Shown: positions 43,595 through 52,975, numbered from the stretch's first letter. The stretch: 64,000 nucleotides of DNA from Eubacteriaceae bacterium CHKCI004 (GCA_900016875.1 FCNR01000063.1:62001-126000); one strand, 5' to 3'. The notes: generated by a model from the letters alone, not told the origin. Made by a program: numbers and translations.

Positions 43595-44818
43595 ATGAGA
43601 GATACAGAATTACTGATACCTGCAAGCAGCCTGGAAGTGTTAAAGGCCGCCGTCCTGTACGGGGCAGACGCGGTATACATCGGAGGAGAAATGTACGGGC
43701 TGCGGGCAAAGGCTAAGAATTTTCCAAAAGAGGATATGGCCGAGGGGATTCGATTTGCCCATAGCCGGGGGGTAAAAGTATATATCACCGCAAATATTGT
43801 GGCACATAACGAGGATCTGGAAGGAATCCGGGAGTATTTCACGGAATTAAGAGAGATGGAGCCAGACGCCCTTATTATCTCTGATCCGGGTGTGTTTACT
43901 ATCGCCAGAGAGGTTTGTCCGGAGATCGAGGTGCATATCAGCACCCAGGCCAACAGCACCAACTACGCCACGTATAATTTCTGGTATGCGCAGGGTGCCA
44001 GCCGCGTGGTGGCGGCGAGAGAACTGTCCCTCAGGGAGCTCGGAGAGATCCGGGCTCACATTCCGGAAGATATGGAGATCGAGGCATTTGTTCACGGCGC
44101 CATGTGTATTTCACATTCCGGAAGATGCCTGCTCAGTAATTATTTTACGGGGCGTAACGCCAACATGGGCGCCTGTACTCATCCATGCCGCTGGAAATAT
44201 TACGTCATGGAGGAGAGTCGTCCGGGAGAGTTTCTGCCGGTAGAAGAAAATGAAAGAGGAACTTATATTTTTAATTCCAAGGACTTGTGCATGATCGAAC
44301 ACGTGCCGGATCTCATTGAGGCGGGTGTGGACAGTTTTAAGATTGAAGGGAGAATGAAGACGGCCCTTTATGTGGCGGCGGTGACAAGAACTTACCGGAG
44401 AGCCATCGACGATTACCGTAAGTCGCCGGAGCTCTACCGTCAGAATCTTGATTACTACCGGGAAGAGATTGCCAAATGCACCTACCGGCAGTTTACTACA
44501 GGATTCTATTACGGAAAGACCGACGAGAACGCCCAGATATACGACGCCAACACCTACATCAAGGAATACACCTACATCGGTATCGTTCAGGAGACAGATG
44601 AGAGAGGTTTTGTAAAAATATATCAGAGAAATAAATTTTCTGTCGGGGAAGAGATTGAGATCATGCTTCCGGATGGGACAAACCTGCAGCGGAGGGTTCT
44701 GGCTCTGGAGGATGAGAACCGACAGCCGGTGGAATCCGCTCCGCATCCAAAGCAGGAGATATGGATTGATTTCGGCGAACCGCTGGCAGAAGGCTGGCTG
44801 CTGCGGCGGAAAGAGTAA
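43595..44818 (+). CDS. U32 peptidase-family tRNA hydroxylation protein (TrhP type)
   Basis: A 407-aa member of peptidase family U32, whose TrhP members use prephenate-derived chemistry to make 5-hydroxyuridine at tRNA position 34. Key features are the N-terminal LLIPASSLEVLKAAVLYGADAVY pattern, EAFVHGAMCISHSGRCLLS and the downstream MGACTHPCRW, whose Cys residues may bind an Fe-S cluster. Adjacent trmR supports this role over protein degradation. GGAGG precedes the start. Confidence 0.88.
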   Translation: MRDTELLIPASSLEVLKAAVLYGADAVYIGGEMYGLRAKAKNFPKEDMAEGIRFAHSRGVKVYITANIVAHNEDLEGIREYFTELREMEPDALIISDPGVFTIAREVCPEIEVHISTQANSTNYATYNFWYAQGASRVVAARELSLRELGEIRAHIPEDMEIEAFVHGAMCISHSGRCLLSNYFTGRNANMGACTHPCRWKYYVMEESRPGEFLPVEENERGTYIFNSKDLCMIEHVPDLIEAGVDSFKIEGRMKTALYVAAVTRTYRRAIDDYRKSPELYRQNLDYYREEIAKCTYRQFTTGFYYGKTDENAQIYDANTYIKEYTYIGIVQETDERGFVKIYQRNKFSVGEEIEIMLPDGTNLQRRVLALEDENRQPVESAPHPKQEIWIDFGEPLAEGWLLRRKE

Positions 44819-44921
44819 CTGCCGGAGTGCGGACTGCCGGCAGAAAATGAACAGAAAATGTGGAACAGTGTCCATCCTGTGCGGCATATACTGATAAGGA
44901 ACACGGGTTTCGGAGCTTTAC

Positions 44922-45551
44922 ATGCGGTCATTCAAAAAGCCTTTGAAGGCAGAAGAAGAGAGAAAGTATCTGAAAATGTACCGTGATGGAGATGAGACAG
45001 CGAAAGAAAAGCTGATTGAACATAATCTGAGACTGGTAGCGCATATCGTGAAGAAATATAACTCTCAGGACCGGGACCTGGATGATTTGATTTCAATCGG
45101 AACGATCGGCCTCATAAAGGCTGTCAATACCTTTGATGAAAAGAAAGGCGGCCGGCTGGTAACCTACGCCGCAAGATGCATAGAAAATGAATTGCTGATG
45201 ATGCTCCGGCAGGAAAAGAAACTGCTGCGGGAAGTATCCCTTTACGAACCCATAGGCACCGATCAGGAAGGTAACCACATCAGCTTCATGGATATTATAT
45301 GCACCGATGAAGAGACGTTGATTGAACAGTTCATTCATCGTCATTATCTTTGTCATCTGAGTGAGATGGTGGAGCAGCTCTCTGATGACAGGGAAAAAGA
45401 GATCATCATAAAACGCTACGGACTGCAGGGGGGCGAGCCGCTTACTCAGAAAGAGGTGGCAGCGGAGCTGGGAATTTCCCGCTCTTATGTGAGCCGCATT
45501 GAAAAACGAGCATTGGAAAAGCTGAAAGTTTGTTACGAGGAACGAATGTGA
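44922..45551 (+). CDS. sigK: Sporulation sigma factor SigK, uninterrupted and without pro-sequence
   Basis: The late mother-cell sigma factor (209 aa). Region 2 reads LIEHNLRLVAHIVKKY then DLISIGTIGLIKAVNTF, and region 4 ends GISRSYVSRIEKRAL, all as in SigK. The gene is whole, with no skin-type element. The protein begins MRSFKKPLKAEEERKYL, so the roughly 20-residue membrane-tethering pro-sequence of Bacillus is missing; upstream in frame a stop at 44895-44897 precludes a longer form. Activation must therefore be controlled other than by proteolysis, as in Clostridioides difficile. Confidence 0.9.
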   Translation: MRSFKKPLKAEEERKYLKMYRDGDETAKEKLIEHNLRLVAHIVKKYNSQDRDLDDLISIGTIGLIKAVNTFDEKKGGRLVTYAARCIENELLMMLRQEKKLLREVSLYEPIGTDQEGNHISFMDIICTDEETLIEQFIHRHYLCHLSEMVEQLSDDREKEIIIKRYGLQGGEPLTQKEVAAELGISRSYVSRIEKRALEKLKVCYEERM

Positions 45552-45563
45552 GAGGAGAAAACC

Positions 45564-46079
45564 ATGTTTGAATCACTATATCCTGACAAATACCTAAAAT
45601 CTACCTATGCAATTGATTTTGAGCAGTTATACGACCAGGGATTTCGGGGAATCCTTTTTGATATTGATAATACTCTCGTTCCGCACGGAGCGCCGGCAGA
45701 TGAACGGGCCAAAGAATTGTTCCGAAAGCTTCATGCTATGGGATTTAACACCTGTCTCATATCCAATAATAAGGAGCCGCGGGTAAAAAGTTTTTGTGAG
45801 AAGGTAAACTCTCCGTATATTTACAAAGCTGGAAAACCGCTGCCGAAAGGGTATCTGGGAGGTATCCGTAAAATGGGGACGACGAAGGAAACCACTCTTT
45901 TTGTGGGAGACCAGATATTTACTGATATTCTTGGTGCAAAGCGTGCCGGATTGTACACTATACTGGTGAGTCCGATTCACCCGAAAGAGGAGATTCAGAT
46001 TGTTCTCAAACGATATCTGGAAAAAATCGTTCTTCATTTCTATTTTAGAACTGTTAAGAAAAAAAGAGTTGAAAAATAG
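45564..46079 (+). CDS. YqeG-family HAD phosphatase
   Basis: A 171-aa HAD superfamily IIIA phosphatase. The nucleophile motif is D33-I-D35-N-T37, SNNK supplies motif II, and a GDQIFTDILGAKRAG stretch gives the metal-binding motif IV. The YqeG family resembles PgpP-type phosphatidylglycerophosphate phosphatases, but the substrate here is not established. It starts 12 bp after sigK. Confidence 0.88.
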   Translation: MFESLYPDKYLKSTYAIDFEQLYDQGFRGILFDIDNTLVPHGAPADERAKELFRKLHAMGFNTCLISNNKEPRVKSFCEKVNSPYIYKAGKPLPKGYLGGIRKMGTTKETTLFVGDQIFTDILGAKRAGLYTILVSPIHPKEEIQIVLKRYLEKIVLHFYFRTVKKKRVEK

Positions 46080-46097
46080 GGTCTTTTATTATAAAAT
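46069..46097 (+). promoter_or_regulatory. Possible efp promoter
   Basis: TTGAAA (46069-46074) and TAAAAT (46092-46097) are separated by 17 bp, overlapping the end of the phosphatase gene. Confidence 0.5.
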
Positions 46098-46142
46098 GAG
46101 ATGTAAGAATGATTTAGTACAGTTGTAAGGAGGATTTCAGAT

Positions 46143-46700
46143 ATGATTTCTGCAGGCGATTTTAAGAACGGCTTGACCATTGAAGTAGAAGGAAATGTAT
46201 ATCAGATTGTTGAATTTCAGCATGTAAAACCTGGCAAGGGAGCTGCTTTCGTAAGAACCAAGATGAAAAATATTAAGAACGGCGGTGTTGTTGAGAAGAC
46301 TTTCCGTCCGACAGAGAAGTTTCCACAGGCGCATATCGAGAGAAAAGAGATGCAGTATTTATATACAGATGGCGACTTATATTATTTCATGGATGGAGAG
46401 ACATTCGATCAGATTGGCCTCAATCAGGATGCCATCGGAGATGCTCTGAAGTTTGTCCGTGAGAACGACAATGTAACAATGGTTTCCCATAACGGTGAGA
46501 TTTTTGCAGTGGAACCGCCGATGTTCGTGGAGCTGGAAGTTACAGAGTGCGAGCCTGGAGAGAAGGGCAATACGGCAACCGGAGCAACCAAACCATGTAC
46601 CGTAGAGACTGGCGCAGTCGTATACGTACCGCTCTTTGTTAACCTTGGTGACAAGTTAAAGATTGATACAAGAACCGGAGAATACTTATCAAGAGTATAA
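46143..46700 (+). CDS. efp: Elongation factor P
   Basis: EF-P relieves ribosome stalling at proline stretches. The 185-aa protein has the three beta-barrel domains; the tip loop VKPGKGAAF carries K32, the position modified in many bacteria. The modification enzyme cannot be told from this window. TAAGGAGG lies upstream and a strong terminator follows, so it is a single-gene unit. Confidence 0.97.
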   Translation: MISAGDFKNGLTIEVEGNVYQIVEFQHVKPGKGAAFVRTKMKNIKNGGVVEKTFRPTEKFPQAHIERKEMQYLYTDGDLYYFMDGETFDQIGLNQDAIGDALKFVRENDNVTMVSHNGEIFAVEPPMFVELEVTECEPGEKGNTATGATKPCTVETGAVVYVPLFVNLGDKLKIDTRTGEYLSRV

Positions 46701-46730
46701 TTTTTTACATGTAAAGAGAAAAACATACAG

Positions 46731-46760
46731 GCGAAAATCGATCCTTGATTTTCGCTTTTT
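46731..46760 (+). terminator. Terminator after efp
   Basis: 9-bp stem GCGAAAATC/GATTTTCGC with a 7-nt loop and a T5 tail. A second, weaker hairpin (ATTTCAC...GTGAAAT) follows at 46762-46790. Confidence 0.85.
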
Positions 46761-46861
46761 CATTTCACGGGAAACCATGTTCCTGTGAAATAGAAATGGG
46801 AAATATGAGGGAAATTATACAGAAGAAACAGAAGGAACAGTGATATGTTCAGGAGGTTAAT

Positions 46862-48037
46862 ATGAAAAAAGGAATAACAAGATATTTACAGTATGCTGTG
46901 GTACTGGCAGTCGTTGTGATTCTGCTGTGCGGGATTTTTGCCATTGTAAAAAGGCTGACAGGTACTTCTTCCACAGATAATTTAAGCGCAGGCGGTTCCG
47001 ACAAGAAGACGGAACAAAATATAAACGAGGAAGCGGACAACAGCGTGCCTATCACAGATCTGTCCGTAGGCGCGCCAGCTGCCACTATTCGTGTGGGTGA
47101 GACTATGCAGCTGGATATATCTTTTGCACCAAAGAACGCCACGAATACAAAACTGAAATGGAGCTGCAGTGAAGAGGGACTGGTCTCCGTATCGGATGAC
47201 GGCGTCCTGACGCCGGCAGAGGACAGTGCGAACCACACGGTTGAGGTGACGGCGGAGACCACAGATGGCTCTGGGCTTTCCACAACTTTTGAGCTGCGGA
47301 TTTATCCGGCAATCGATCCTTCTAAACCTATGGTGGCCATTACTATGGATGATGGTCCGAATCCGGATACAACTAATAAGATTCTGGATGTTTTTGAGAA
47401 GAATTATGCAAAGGCAACCTTCTTCTGTCTGGGACAGAATGCCGAATATTACCCGGAAGTTGTTCAGAGAGAGCATCAGCTGGGCATGGAAGTGGGAACC
47501 CACACTCAGAGTCATAAACAGCTTACAAAGCTGTCTGCGTCCGAATTGACCACGGAGATCCAGGAATCTGTGGACGCCATCAAAAATGCCACCGGCGTGG
47601 CGCCGACCCTGATGCGTCCTCCGTACGGAGCGATCGACAGCACCGTCCTCGCCGAGGCGAAGAAACAGGGACTCTGCGCTGTGAACTGGTCATTGGACAC
47701 AGAGGACTGGAAGACAAAAAATGCGGACGATACTTATAAGATGGTGATGAAAGCTGTGGATGGCGATGTGGTTCTTTTACACGATATCCATGAGTATAAC
47801 ATCAATGCTGTGGAGCGTTTTGTACCTGATCTGATTGCAGAGGGGTATCAGCTGGTTACGGTTTCTGAGATGTATGAGGCCAGAGGCGAGACACTGGATC
47901 CGGGAACTATCCACTATCGCACAGACCCGACCACAGAAGTCTCCGCAGAGACCACTGCGGCCGGAGATGAAGACGGTGCAGCGTCCGGCACAACAGCCGC
48001 GGGTACCTCAGCGAGCACAACAGCTGCAACAGAATAA
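46862..48037 (+). CDS. Exported polysaccharide deacetylase with Ig-like domain
   Basis: A 391-aa membrane-anchored NodB-type deacetylase that probably removes acetyl groups from peptidoglycan or another wall glycan. An N-terminal membrane helix (about 9-29) is followed by a Big_2-like Ig domain (VGETMQLDISFAPKNATNTKLKW) and the catalytic domain with D163-D164-G-P, HTQSH (metal His) and RPPYGA. The C-terminus is a low-complexity Thr/Ala/Ser tail. AGGAGG precedes the start. Lysozyme resistance is a plausible outcome. Confidence 0.9.
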   Translation: MKKGITRYLQYAVVLAVVVILLCGIFAIVKRLTGTSSTDNLSAGGSDKKTEQNINEEADNSVPITDLSVGAPAATIRVGETMQLDISFAPKNATNTKLKWSCSEEGLVSVSDDGVLTPAEDSANHTVEVTAETTDGSGLSTTFELRIYPAIDPSKPMVAITMDDGPNPDTTNKILDVFEKNYAKATFFCLGQNAEYYPEVVQREHQLGMEVGTHTQSHKQLTKLSASELTTEIQESVDAIKNATGVAPTLMRPPYGAIDSTVLAEAKKQGLCAVNWSLDTEDWKTKNADDTYKMVMKAVDGDVVLLHDIHEYNINAVERFVPDLIAEGYQLVTVSEMYEARGETLDPGTIHYRTDPTTEVSAETTAAGDEDGAASGTTAAGTSASTTAATE

Positions 48038-48047
48038 TAAAGTTCAG

Positions 48048-48087
48048 AGACCTTCGGAAACAGACTTTTCCGGAGGTCTTGTTGTAT
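48048..48087 (+). terminator. Terminator after the deacetylase gene
   Basis: AGACCTTCGGAAA pairs with TTTCCGGAGGTCT (one G-U) around a short loop, followed by TGTTGTATTT. Confidence 0.7.
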
Positions 48088-48139
48088 TTATTATAGCTAC
48101 TATCACGGAGGACGCGCACGGAAGTGGAGGGAAATATAT

Positions 48140-48373
48140 ATGAGAGAAAAGAAACTGTCGGCAGAAAAAAAAGAAGCCGGGCGAAGCAATGTAGAAAAGA
48201 GCAATACAGAAAAAAAGCGGGGACGTTATCACAATGATTACAGTCCCCGCTATCAGGCGCCCTATGACATTTATGAAAAGGCGAGGCTTCATATGAAGAA
48301 ACGCAGAAAAGAAGAGAAGATCAATCCTTCTGTTTCTGCTGAAACAAAAACATGGACAGAGACGACAGAATGA
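48140..48373 (+). CDS. Small highly charged protein, function unknown
   Basis: A 77-aa hydrophilic protein, very rich in Lys, Glu and Arg, with a central aromatic patch (YHNDYSPRYQAPYDIYEKARLH in part). GGAGGG precedes the ATG. Its last 53 bp overlap the end of the convergent transporter gene. The good RBS favours a real gene, but no family is recognised. Confidence 0.45.
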   Translation: MREKKLSAEKKEAGRSNVEKSNTEKKRGRYHNDYSPRYQAPYDIYEKARLHMKKRRKEEKINPSVSAETKTWTETTE

Positions 48374-49184
48374 TTATTCCATATCCGATGAAACTCAGAT
48401 AGTCCGGAATCTGTCCCAGGAAAACAAAGCCCAGCATTGTGGAAAAAATAATCTGTGAGTAATCGTAGATGGAAATGTCCCTCGCCGGTGCGTAAGTATA
48501 CGCTGCTGTGATGGTGAATTGTCCGCCGCTGGCAAACAAGCCTGCAAGGAGCAGGCATCCAAACTGAGCAAAGCTCATTGGATGAAAATCAAAAATCAGA
48601 TAAGGCAGTGTTACCAGGCAGGAAAAGGCTGAAAAAAAGAGGACGATAAACGGCCCCTTTACACCGTGAGTTCCTAGAATCCGCACATAAGTGTAGGCGA
48701 TACCGGCGCCCAGCCCGCCCAAAAGTCCGATGAAAGCCGGCAGCGATGTGGTAAACATCCCCATACCCGGTTTGATTATAAACAAACTGCCGATGAACGC
48801 CGTTATGACGCAGCCCGCCGCGAATGGGTGTACCTTTTCCTTCAATAAAATAAAAGAAAACAGAATGGCAAAAAACGGCGACAGTTTATTTAGAATCGAG
48901 GCGTCTGCCAGCATCAGATGGTCGATGGCGTAGTAATTACACAGGATACCCATGGTTCCAAAAATCGAGCGCAGCAAAAGCGGCTTCAGCGCACCCTTCG
49001 GAACTCTGATGGGCGTATGACTTCTCTTAAGCGCAATAAATGCAAAAAACACCGCCACAAAATTCCGGAAAAAACTCTTCTCAATGGACGGCAGATCTCC
49101 TGCAAACCGCACCATCATATTCATCAGTGCGAAGCAGAAAGCCGAACAGATGATCAACAAAATCCCTTTATTCTTCTGACTCAT
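48321..49184 (-). CDS. EamA/DMT-family transporter
   Basis: A 287-aa inner-membrane protein with about ten helices in two EamA repeats (the second begins near GLLGGLGAGIAYTYVRIL). GTMGILCNYYAIDHLMLADASILNKLSP is the DMT repeat core. Such carriers export metabolites or take up compounds, and the substrate cannot be read from sequence. It has no associated genes on its strand. Confidence 0.87.
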   Translation of the reverse strand: MSQKNKGILLIICSAFCFALMNMMVRFAGDLPSIEKSFFRNFVAVFFAFIALKRSHTPIRVPKGALKPLLLRSIFGTMGILCNYYAIDHLMLADASILNKLSPFFAILFSFILLKEKVHPFAAGCVITAFIGSLFIIKPGMGMFTTSLPAFIGLLGGLGAGIAYTYVRILGTHGVKGPFIVLFFSAFSCLVTLPYLIFDFHPMSFAQFGCLLLAGLFASGGQFTITAAYTYAPARDISIYDYSQIIFSTMLGFVFLGQIPDYLSFIGYGIIILSSLSMFLFQQKQKD

Positions 49185-49457
49185 AAAATCTCTTCCTTTT
49201 TGTAAAATAATTTTTGTCTTCCTGTATTATATGCATTTCTCTGAAGCGTTGCAAGGGGAAGGAGTCTGTCTTTGCTGCGCAAAACTTGTTTTTTTGCGAT
49301 ATAATTTATCATTATTTTAAGCGGGAATACGTCATTTTGTTTTCTTACATGCAAGTATCATAAAAAGCTTGTTATTATGGTTAATGTTTGTTAATATGTA
49401 CTACATAGAAAAAGTACGAAATGCGTTGCGATGAATATGGAAAGGAGGATTATAAAT

Positions 49458-50426
49458 ATGAAAAAAGCGGTAAACTATATTGTTTTGGTAAATCTGTTAT
49501 TTATCGTATTGAATGTGGCAGAGCTCATTTATGCTGGATATTTTCGTGATGAATATAATGTAACGGGAGAATATACGGTTTTAAATTCTGTCTTGTGGAT
49601 TTTGTTGGCCCTGGCTCTGATATCTTTTACGGAATCATGTATCTGCATTCTTAAAAGAAGAGGAGAAGAAAAGAAGATTTTCTTTACTGTTGTGGGTGTA
49701 GGACTAACGACAGTACTTCTTTTTGTGAATATTTTTTATGTGAATTACGCATATGGACAGATAAGGAGGTATAGGCCGGAAACTGTGGTTTCTGATGACT
49801 CGGCAGGTAATTCTGCTGATTCTGGTTCTGCAAAAGCAGATGGAGAGAAGAAAAATGTTATCCTTGATATATCATCTTATTTTGAATTTGCCTACAGGTG
49901 CAGGACGGTAGAAGAATTGAAAGAACATGCCAGTGCGGTTTTAATGGGAACGGTTATGGAGGAACAGCCATGGGTAGATAATGATGCCACCATCGGTACT
50001 GATTATACAGTCCAGGTTGATAAATGTTATCTGGGCGGACTGGATGCAGATAGTACGATTACTATCAGTAACCTTGGCGGATATGTTCCGGCAAAAGAAT
50101 ATTTTGACAAACAAGATGATCCAAAAGCAGAGCCGTATAGAAAGGAAATGGAAGAAAATCCTGATAATGCTTATGTTCGTTTTCTGTGTGATGGAGCTTG
50201 GCTGCCGGAAGTGGGAAAAAAATACATCTGGTTTGTGGAAGTTTTGCAGGAACAGGGAAAAACGATTTATACTCCGGTCAATGTATATGAAGGGATTTAT
50301 GAAATAAAAAATAATTCAGTTGAGCGTTTTGCTCCTGCGTCTATGGAAATAATGCCTGATGGAACGGCGGGCATCCCTGAGAATATAATGACATTTTCGC
50401 GAATGGAACAAGAAATAGATAAATAA
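49458..50426 (+). CDS. Membrane protein with extracytoplasmic domain, function unknown
   Basis: A 322-aa protein starting at ATG 49458 after AAAGGAGG. Three hydrophobic segments occur in the first ~105 residues, then a Ser/Asp/Ala-rich linker and a soluble domain. That domain has the pattern SAVLMGTVMEEQPW...TDYTVQVDKCYLGG...DSTITISNLGGY, which resembles small beta-barrel domains of exported Firmicute proteins of unknown role. It stands alone before the blaI-type gene. The 273-bp gap upstream shows no gene. Confidence 0.65.
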   Translation: MKKAVNYIVLVNLLFIVLNVAELIYAGYFRDEYNVTGEYTVLNSVLWILLALALISFTESCICILKRRGEEKKIFFTVVGVGLTTVLLFVNIFYVNYAYGQIRRYRPETVVSDDSAGNSADSGSAKADGEKKNVILDISSYFEFAYRCRTVEELKEHASAVLMGTVMEEQPWVDNDATIGTDYTVQVDKCYLGGLDADSTITISNLGGYVPAKEYFDKQDDPKAEPYRKEMEENPDNAYVRFLCDGAWLPEVGKKYIWFVEVLQEQGKTIYTPVNVYEGIYEIKNNSVERFAPASMEIMPDGTAGIPENIMTFSRMEQEIDK

Positions 50427-50594
50427 GCAAAGAAAGCGCCCTTGGTTTTTGAAAATACTTTAGTAAAATAAAAAATGTTGCTCGAATTATAATAAAAAAA
50501 CACAAAAAACTTAAAAAAATTCTGTTGAAATTAAAAGTGAGACATGATAATATAATAATACTAATATACCGTAATACGAAGAGAGGGAACATAT

Positions 50595-50966
50595 TTGAGA
50601 ACAAGATTAAGTCAGACAGAGCATGAGATTATGGAATTTTTCTGGGACGCACAGAAAGAATACGATTTTAAAGAATTAATGCAGCATTTTAATGAAGAAG
50701 GCGGTAAAGAGTGGAAAAAGCAGACTCTCAATACATTTTTAAGCCGCCTTTTGGATAAGGGACTGCTGGAACGGCGGATGGAAGGAAGAAAAGCCTATTA
50801 CCGTTACCGGCTGGACCAGAAGCAGTACGAGCAGGAGAAGGCGAAAGAAGTGCTGGAGAACGGATACGACGGTAAAATCTCCCACTTTATCGCGGCGCTG
50901 ACCGGAAACGACAGCATCTCAGACGCTGACGAGCAGGAACTGATGGAATATATTCAGAAAATGTGA
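50595..50966 (+). CDS. BlaI/MecI-family repressor
   Basis: A 123-aa winged-helix repressor starting at TTG 50595. LSQTEHEIMEFFWD, TLNTFLSRLLDKGLLERRMEGRKAYYRY and the dimerising C-terminal helices match BlaI/MecI/CopY. Such repressors are normally removed by proteolysis triggered by a BlaR1-type membrane peptidase, and a matching M56 peptidase gene lies 0.5 kb downstream. The regulated target is not obvious, as no beta-lactamase or PBP2a-like gene is nearby. Confidence 0.92.
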   Translation: MRTRLSQTEHEIMEFFWDAQKEYDFKELMQHFNEEGGKEWKKQTLNTFLSRLLDKGLLERRMEGRKAYYRYRLDQKQYEQEKAKEVLENGYDGKISHFIAALTGNDSISDADEQELMEYIQKM

Positions 50967-51042
50967 CAAGGCATGAAAAATCTCTTATGATTCTGTGGGA
51001 TTGTCAGAATTATAGGAGATTTTTTTGAAGAAGGAAGAAGAA

Positions 51043-51354
51043 ATGAAATTAAAAAAGGTGTTTTCTTTAAAACGGATTTTGTTATTTAGCATATTTCTCA
51101 TCCTGGGTAGTTTTATACAAAAATCTTCACCGGTTATACATCCTGATACTCCGTTCATCTATGAATTTGGAATAGCACTTCCGTGGGTGTGTATTTATAT
51201 GGATAAAGGGTATGGTCTGCTATATTTTTGGGAATGTTTGTTCCATAAAGGATATTTGGGAATAGAAATCTTTCCACAATACATCCTGCTATGTGCTGTG
51301 GTTGTCAATCTCCTGCTTTCTTTTAGAAATTGGAAACAATTAATAAAATCGTAA
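51043..51354 (+). CDS. Small membrane protein between blaI and the M56 gene
   Basis: A 103-aa protein with hydrophobic segments at both ends (about residues 8-27 and 78-95) and a third weak one between. ATG 51043 is chosen after GAAGGAAG; an in-frame TTG at 51025 is an alternative. I recognise no family. Its place between repressor and peptidase genes suggests it belongs to the same sensing unit or is its target. Confidence 0.55.
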   Translation: MKLKKVFSLKRILLFSIFLILGSFIQKSSPVIHPDTPFIYEFGIALPWVCIYMDKGYGLLYFWECLFHKGYLGIEIFPQYILLCAVVVNLLLSFRNWKQLIKS

Positions 51355-51395
51355 GAGATTGTTTTCGTTTTTGTGATAAAGCTCCTACTGATTAA

Positions 51396-51417
51396 TGCTA
51401 TACTTTCAGTATTAGCA
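51396..51417. promoter_or_regulatory. Dyad upstream of the M56 gene
   Basis: TGCTATAC-TTTCA-GTATTAGCA is a near-perfect dyad with one bulged base, overlapping a TATACT -10-like sequence, 75 bp before the M56 start. It could be a repressor site; the pairing with the nearby BlaI-type protein is only positional. Confidence 0.35.
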
Positions 51418-51491
51418 CACTGTCGTATCTGTATTGTTTTGTAAAAGAAGGCAGTACGCTGAAATTATTTTGTACGAAAGAGAGAAAAAGT

Positions 51492-52853
51492 ATGGCGTTG
51501 CAGATGGCAATGACCCTGGCCGGTACCTTTCCGGTGCTAGGTTATCTGTTTTTAAAGAAAATGTACGGGGAGAAAATCAGGGCGCAGTATTACATGTATA
51601 TGCTTCGGCTGGGCGTCCTGTTTTTTCTATGTCCGTTTCAGTATTTTAAGTTTCAGTTTCTCCCGATTGCATGGACAGAGATTTTTGATATCCAGCTCTA
51701 CTGGGATGTGCTGATGAAGAAGCTGTTTGGGTACTCTTTTGTGAGTATTCCCTCCGGGGATGGATATTATTACATCATCTCGGAGAAGTATTTCTATCTG
51801 TGGATTCTCTGGTTTGTGATTGTGGCGGTGGCTTTGCTGATTTATTTGTTCTGGTATCTGTATATGAAGTGGAAGATTATGCGACACAGCGTAGAGATAG
51901 AAGTCAGTGCACAGGAAGTCGGGGGACAGGCAGACGCGGAACGGGAAGTTTCAGCAAATGGCGCGCCTGTGCAAGGCAGGAAGAATCGACATTGGCAGCG
52001 GAGACGGACAGTCAAAATATATGAAAATGACAAGGTGAGCGGCCCCTGTACCATCGGTTGGCTGTGTCCCGGCATCCTGCTTCCTGACCGCGAATATGAG
52101 GAATCGGAGATGGAATGGATCCGTCTTCACGAGATGACGCACATTCGGCACAGAGACATTTTCTGGAAGCTGCTGTGCATCCTTGTCTGTATTCTTCACT
52201 GGTATAATCCGTTTGCCTGGATATTGCTTTTTCAATACGGAAAAATGAGTGAATATTACTGTGATGAGTGGTGCGCAGAAGGCAGGAGCATGGAGGAGAA
52301 AAAGGATTACGCCATGTTCCTCGTGCGGGAAGCGGTGGATAAAAAAGCCGGCGCGCCTGTCAATTATCTGTCAGAGAAAGGAAAGAAAATGAAGGAAAGA
52401 ATCCGTTTTATATTATCCGGAGGAAAAAAGAAAGGGACGGCGGTCCTGGCCGTCGGTGTTCTGTCCTTCTGTCTGAGCGGTCTGTCGGTGTTTGCCTATA
52501 TGCCGCCATACGGCGATCTGGATCCAATGGAAAAAAATGGATATTACCTCAATGAATTTGAGATGGAAGAAATGGAGTTGGATACCGATCTTAATTACGA
52601 TTTCAGTCAGAGCGACGTGCTGTATTTTGATGAAGATGGAAATCCCGTTTCGGGCGTGGAAGAAGGAAATGTGCAGCCATACGCCAAATGCAGCCACAGC
52701 AGAACAGAAAAATACAAGAAGGTGAAACATATCCGACTGGATAACGGAGGCTGTAAGGTGAAGGAGATGGAACTTACAAAATGTAAAAACTGCGGCGCGA
52801 TTGTGAAAAAAGAAGTCCTGTCCGTGACGAAGCGGAAGAAATGTCTGCATTAA
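51492..52853 (+). CDS. BlaR1-type M56 metallopeptidase with Cys-rich extracellular tail
   Basis: A 453-aa polytopic protein. Four hydrophobic regions surround a cytoplasmic zinc peptidase domain with H213-E-x-x-H217 (HEMTH) and the downstream Glu in YYCDEW. After a last membrane helix (about residues 316-335) comes an acidic stretch, then a tail with CSH, C, CKNC and CLH groups that looks like a zinc ribbon. The penicillin-binding sensor domain of BlaR1 and MecR1 is absent, so the signal is not a covalent beta-lactam adduct as in those proteins. Confidence 0.88.
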   Translation: MALQMAMTLAGTFPVLGYLFLKKMYGEKIRAQYYMYMLRLGVLFFLCPFQYFKFQFLPIAWTEIFDIQLYWDVLMKKLFGYSFVSIPSGDGYYYIISEKYFYLWILWFVIVAVALLIYLFWYLYMKWKIMRHSVEIEVSAQEVGGQADAEREVSANGAPVQGRKNRHWQRRRTVKIYENDKVSGPCTIGWLCPGILLPDREYEESEMEWIRLHEMTHIRHRDIFWKLLCILVCILHWYNPFAWILLFQYGKMSEYYCDEWCAEGRSMEEKKDYAMFLVREAVDKKAGAPVNYLSEKGKKMKERIRFILSGGKKKGTAVLAVGVLSFCLSGLSVFAYMPPYGDLDPMEKNGYYLNEFEMEEMELDTDLNYDFSQSDVLYFDEDGNPVSGVEEGNVQPYAKCSHSRTEKYKKVKHIRLDNGGCKVKEMELTKCKNCGAIVKKEVLSVTKRKKCLH

Positions 52854-52943
52854 ATTTTCTTTTTGATATGAAAAAACAGCCGGCCTGGTATTGTCCGGCC
52901 TGTGATGTGATTACGATTGACTGTAAATATACAGAATAAAGAG

Positions 52944-52975
52944 AAGGAAGGATTGCTTGGTCCTTCCTTTTTCTT
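52944..52975 (+). terminator. Terminator after the M56 gene
   Basis: 9-bp stem AAGGAAGGA/TCCTTCCTT with an 8-nt loop and a T-rich tail. The rest of the 349-bp gap to groES holds a GC-rich hairpin near 52877-52902 and the groES promoter and operator. Confidence 0.8.

Noticed and set aside
52921-52934. CTGTAAATATACAG as a BlaI-type operator
   Set aside because: The half-sites are in the opposite order to TACA/TGTA operators, and the site follows the M56 gene instead of preceding it.
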